64,000 bases of DNA from Limonium bicolor (taxonomy: Eukaryota; Streptophyta; Magnoliopsida; Caryophyllales; Plumbaginaceae): NCBI GenBank assembly GCA_023374045.1, contig CM041783.1, positions 93,593,298 through 93,657,297 of the forward strand, given 5' to 3'. This document shows positions 60,588-64,000 of the stretch, in pieces (position 1 is the first letter of the stretch; the number at the start of each line of letters is the position of its first letter). The position numbers and the translations under genes are program-made. The notes beneath the pieces are model-generated. The model saw only the letters and a program-made list of their open reading frames with translations. It was not told where the DNA came from and did no database searches.

Positions 60588-61408
60588 TGTTGGGACATCG
60601 GAGTGTTGCAGAGATAGCCTTTCACCTCGACAGAGTCAATCATCACTTGACAGACACAAAGAGTGAGCCTCTTCAATATAGTCCGCGCAACAAAGAAGAC
60701 TTCATAGACTCTCTCGTGCTGTTACGGAAAATCAGGAGTCAACTCGGAACACCTTAAGTGCCACAACGGTCATGAAGTTCTCCCTTAACATCAGAAGATC
60801 GCGGCCCAAGTAAGAAGACCACTTAAGAGTCGTTGGAAGTTGCCCACTAAGTTAGTTCCGGTATTTTCGGAACTAACTCCTTCGACCTACTGTTGTACTT
60901 AGAGTATAAATAAGATGTGTAATAGTTAGTTTCTGGTGTGCTTTCATTGAGGATTATTCCAAAGCTTAGAGAGAGAAAGAGAATCGCATTGTAAGCCAGA
61001 AAGAGAGAGAGAATACGTACCAAGTTAGTTAGCACCTTTAGATAGACTCTACCTAGGAAGATCCTAGTTTCACTACGCTTATCATTGTTCTGATCAGAGA
61101 TTGTATTGGGTGAGTGAGTGAAAAACCGCTAAGTAGATCCCTTCTACTTAGTGGGCATTTGTAAGTTATTTTATTTGACCAGGAAATGAAATAGCTTATT
61201 TGTGTATCTTGCTGAGTTCCACAGAGTCCTTCTCTCTTTTCATCGTTTCGCTACAATTACCGCAAAAGTCTTCCGCACCCTCAGTTTAGTTAATTCGATT
61301 GAGTGCCTCTACATCACAGAGTGCTTCTCATTTACGAAGGCTGATTGAGTCAAACCAATCCTTAGACTCACACCTTTGTTTGGTTTGAGTTAGCCACCCG
61401 ATCCTACA
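60588..61408 (+). mobile_element. Copia 3' LTR (821 bp)
   Basis: Starts TGTTGGGAC and ends GATCCTACA, giving imperfect TG...CA inverted ends. The left border is set by the polypurine tract; the right border by the resumption of gypsy integrase codons (GAGGTTGAAATATTTGATG) right after it. The presumed 5-bp target duplication is TAGAG (61409-61413), with its partner outside the window. A polypurine run of GAGAGAGAAAGAGA type lies at 60969-60982. Confidence 0.85.
60905..60912 (+). promoter_or_regulatory. Probable TATA box of the copia LTR
   Basis: TATAAATA lies about 320 bases into the LTR, a normal place for the U3 promoter of an 800-bp LTR. It is the only good match on this strand in the LTR. 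Confidence 0.55.
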
Positions 61409-62328
61409 TAGAGGTTGAAATATTTGATGTTTGGGGGATTGATTTTATGGGACCCTTCCCAAATTCTTTTGGAAATTTATACATCTTAGTAGCAGTCGAT
61501 TATGTCTCTAAATGGGCGGAAGCCCTTGCTTGCTCTACTAATGATGGTAAAGTTGTGATGAAGTTCATAAAGAAGAACATTTTCAGTCGATTCGGTGTTC
61601 CTAGAGCAATAATCAGCGATGGTGGATCTCACTTCTGCAATCGCCAGTTTGATGCTCTCCTGAAGAAATATGGAGTCCGACATAAGGTTGCTCTACCATA
61701 CCATCCTCAAACGAATGGTCAGGCAGAGATAACAAATAGAGAGCTAAAATGGATTCTACAGAAGACGGTGAGCTCTTCTCGAAAGGATTGGTCCATTAAA
61801 TTGGATGATGCGCTCTGGGCATACCGTACCGCCTTCAAAACACCTATTGGCGTGTCTCCCTACAAACTAGTTTTTGGGAAGGCATGTCACTTGCCTGTGG
61901 AATTAGAGCATAAATCTTATTGGGCTCTGAAGGTGCTAAACTTCGATCTACAACAAGCCGGTGAAAAAAGAAAGTTCCAGTTGACGGAACTGGAAGAACT
62001 AAGGTACAACTCATATGAAAATGCAGTGATTTATAAGGAGAAGACCAAGCGTTGGCACGATAAGATGATTGCCAAGCGAGACTTCAAAGTGGGAGATTAT
62101 GTCCTCCTTTATAATTCCAGACTAAAGTTCTTCCCAGGTAAGTTAAAATCCTTCTGGTCTGGACCATTTAAAATAATATCCACCTCTCCTTATGGAGCTG
62201 TGGAATTGGACAATAAGAAAGGAGGATCATTTAAAGTCAATGGAGCTCGAATCAAATTATATATGGGAAACATGTTGGATAACGAAGAGGCTTCTGCGCT
62301 TCTTCTCAAAGAACCAGTCACACCTTAA
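61409..62328 (+). CDS. Ty3/gypsy (Athila-like) integrase, catalytic core and C-terminal part
   Basis: Readable in frame from the copia border ([16 protein letters not shown]), with a first Met at 61447 that is not a real start. The DD35E triad is complete: D in [10 protein letters not shown] in IISDGGSHF, and E in [16 protein letters not shown], with exactly 35 residues between the second D and E. The tail has a GPY/F-type module ([20 protein letters not shown]) and no chromodomain, ending at 62328. Integrase inserts the element's cDNA into the host genome. The N-terminal HHCC zinc finger is missing because the copia element split the gene. No internal stop or frameshift is seen. Confidence 0.95.
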
Positions 62329-63592
62329 ATCATTCAGGTACGGTCTAGCCAAAGACCATAAAGATGGGCAGCTTGGTAGGAGGCACCCTACTGTCTATCT
62401 TTATAATCTATTTTGTGTTTATTTTTTGTATCATATTTTATAAAAAAAAAGAGAAAAAAAGAGTGAAATAAAAAAAGAAAGGAGAGAGAACGAGGAGAAT
62501 TAACTTGAGTTCTTCTGGCTGTTTAGAATATTTATTACAGGAACATCTTGCACATTCCGAAAGTTGAACTCAAGTGTGGGGGAGCTACACTACGTATTCT
62601 GCATAAATCTGGGGAGTACACTATCTTTACCTTGCTCTTTAAATTTTCAATATTTCCTATTGCCATGCTTTGTGATCATTAACCAGGTAGTTTGCATGCC
62701 CTGTTATTTTAATTTCTTTTATGCAGTGAGGGCATTGCTTTGGTTCAAGTGTGGGGGAGATATAATAATCCAAAAGCTTGCTTTTAAGTTGGTCTCTTTT
62801 TTGACACTGTGTTTAAATTTGTTAAGTGATTAATAATCAAAGAAGGAGTCATAGAGGGAGTAATGCCGGTATTAACAAGTTTAAAGGGTACACACAAAAA
62901 AAAAACTCTGCTCCTTATTCAAAAAAATTCTAAGGAAATTATCATTTGAATTTTGTTTTGACTTTGAGCCTGGATTTGAATTGGAATGAAATGGTGGAAA
63001 AAGAACAAGGCAAGGTACTCCTCTGATCCAGACAGACATATTCTGATCCTAAACAGGCCTCGTCCACTCAGCTATTAAGTTCTTAGGGGTGCTTCATCAC
63101 CCGGCTACCTAAGGTACTCGGTATCTGGGATAGTAGACCCAAAACCGCTACAAGGGTGGAGAGAAAAGTTTGAGGTGAAAGAAAAATGAACTTCAAAATT
63201 GAAGTATCTGTGCATTCGGTACCAAAATGAAAAAAAAAACATCATCATTATGGATCATGAGTATGTGGCATTGAAAGGTATAATGGAATAAGATTTTACT
63301 TCATGCCCCTTGTCGTTCAAGGAAATGTGAAAGAAAATGGTGGATTGGCTCAGGGTTAAAAGCAGAATTCTCATGGTATTGCTTCTCTTTCTTTTATAGG
63401 ACTTCAGGGTTATTCTCGGAAGTTGAGAAATATATTTGAGAAAATTTTATTAGTACCCTTTTAAAAATCTGAAAAGATTGGCAATTACCTCTTCTGTGCT
63501 CTCCTTACTTGATTATTGCCTGTTTAACATGTTTAAATACTATGTTAGAAAGATTTGCTTGAGGACAAGCAAAAGATAAGTGTGGGGGAGTT
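62329..63592 (+). other. Athila-like 3' noncoding region
   Basis: No reading frame with a recognisable product and no Athila env-like ORF. AAGTGTGGGGGAG occurs at 62572-62584, 62748-62759 and 63578-63590; only the last adjoins the LTR. A purine-rich A/G tract lies at about 62439-62500. Confidence 0.75.
63578..63590 (+). other. Athila-like polypurine tract
   Basis: AAGTGTGGGGGAG is followed by TT and then TGATAAGTG, a common start of the 3' LTR in this gypsy branch. Confidence 0.75.
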
Positions 63593-64000
63593 TGATAAGT
63601 GAGAAATACGTAGACATTTAAGGGTTTAATTTACCTTATACTCACTCACTTTCAGGATAATATTACTCACTTATCGTATGTTTTTCCTAAGATTTATGTC
63701 TTGATATGGGCTGATAGATTTTATGTATCAAATACAGGAAAAAGTGTTGGAATCAAATAGTTTATTTCACAAGCTTTCCAACGCAACAAACGGCGAGTAA
63801 AACGGACTTATAACGAAGAATCTGGAGCCGGTTTAAGATTGCAGGAAAATAGAAAACAAATTCATTCTGTCTGCGGTTGTTTGGCCGGACAAGGGCCGGA
63901 CAAGACAGAGGCGTCCGGGGATGTTTGGCCGGACACAAACCCGGACGGTACACAATTGTGTCCGTGGCATGTCCGAGTAACAAAGGACGGGACACAATTG
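63593..64000 (+). mobile_element. Athila-like 3' LTR, first 408 bp (continues outside window)
   Basis: Starts TGATAAGTGAGAAATACG. From 63891 onward it contains repeated GGCCGGACA and CCGGACA words and two copies of ACACAATTG, which make small inverted repeats such as GGACACAA/TTGTGTCC (63931-63964). No promoter could be assigned in the part shown. Confidence 0.7.

Larger units (their letters stand above)
57823..61408 (+). mobile_element. 3' part of a Ty1/copia retrotransposon, probably SIRE lineage
   Basis: Consecutive parts are the RNase H end, a spacer, a long env-like ORF, a 3' noncoding region with repeated AAGGGGGAA motifs, a polypurine tract and an LTR. An extra ORF between pol and the 3' LTR, together with several AAGGGGGAA tracts, is characteristic of SIRE-type copia elements. 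The rest of the element should lie beyond the left end of the tandem array. It interrupts the Athila-like integrase at 61408/61409. Confidence 0.85.
61409..64000 (+). mobile_element. 3' part of an Athila-like Ty3/gypsy retrotransposon
   Basis: Integrase without a chromodomain, containing [16 protein letters not shown], a block typical of the Athila/Tat branch, then a 1.26-kb noncoding region with repeated AAGTGTGGGGGAG, a polypurine tract and the LTR start TGATAAGTG. The 5' part of integrase and all upstream genes were separated by the copia insertion. The element runs off the right edge. Confidence 0.85.

Noticed and set aside
1..64000. tRNA, rRNA or snRNA genes
   Set aside because: No cloverleaf with A and B boxes and no conserved rRNA or snRNA blocks were seen; the only tRNA-related sequence is the 12-base primer binding site.

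Overview
This is plant nuclear DNA, almost certainly from a eudicot with a large, repeat-rich genome. It contains no intact cellular gene. What is present is a four-level nest of transposable elements. The evidence is GT-AG introns, captured exons of the plant CstF-77 (cleavage stimulation factor 77 kDa) gene, Ty1/copia and Ty3/gypsy proteins of plant lineages, and CACTA transposon ends. The species cannot be named from the sequence.

Layout. (1) Positions 1-57822 are one head-to-tail array with a period of about 15.63-15.65 kb (LTR starts at 6586, 22228, 37872 and 53497), giving about 3.7 units. Each unit, read on the minus strand, holds one 4.3-kb LTR of a non-autonomous Ty3/gypsy-like retrotransposon, a primer binding site (initiator-Met type), about 2.4 kb of 5' internal sequence, a CACTA DNA transposon of about 6.25 kb, and about 2.65 kb of 3' internal sequence ending in a polypurine tract. 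The array is therefore LTR-internal-LTR-internal-LTR, with LTRs shared between neighbours. It ends exactly at the outer edge of the fourth LTR (57822). (2) From 57823 to 61408 lies the 3' part of a Ty1/copia element, probably SIRE lineage: end of RNase H, an intact 545-codon env-like extra ORF, polypurine tract, and an 821-bp 3' LTR. (3) From 61409 to 64000 lies the 3' part of an Athila-like Ty3/gypsy element: an integrase with complete DD35E, a noncoding 3' region, and the start of the 3' LTR, which runs off the window.

Inferred order of events: an Athila-like element was hit by a SIRE-like copia; that copia was hit, in its RNase H codons, by the long-LTR gypsy element on the opposite strand; that element was hit by a CACTA element with 3-bp target duplication CTA; then the composite was amplified in tandem. 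The CACTA shows no transposase. It carries exon fragments of two unrelated host genes in one orientation: the 5' end of an unidentified, possibly ARM/HEAT-repeat, gene followed by the 3' half of CstF-77.

Most unusual structure: the retrotransposon internal regions and the adjacent part of the LTR are packed with short perfect inverted repeats (5-9 bp stems, 1-7 base loops), far more than chance would give. No RNA genes, CRISPR arrays or intact host genes were seen. The four units differ mainly by 1-3 base indels, so some differences may be residual long-read error.
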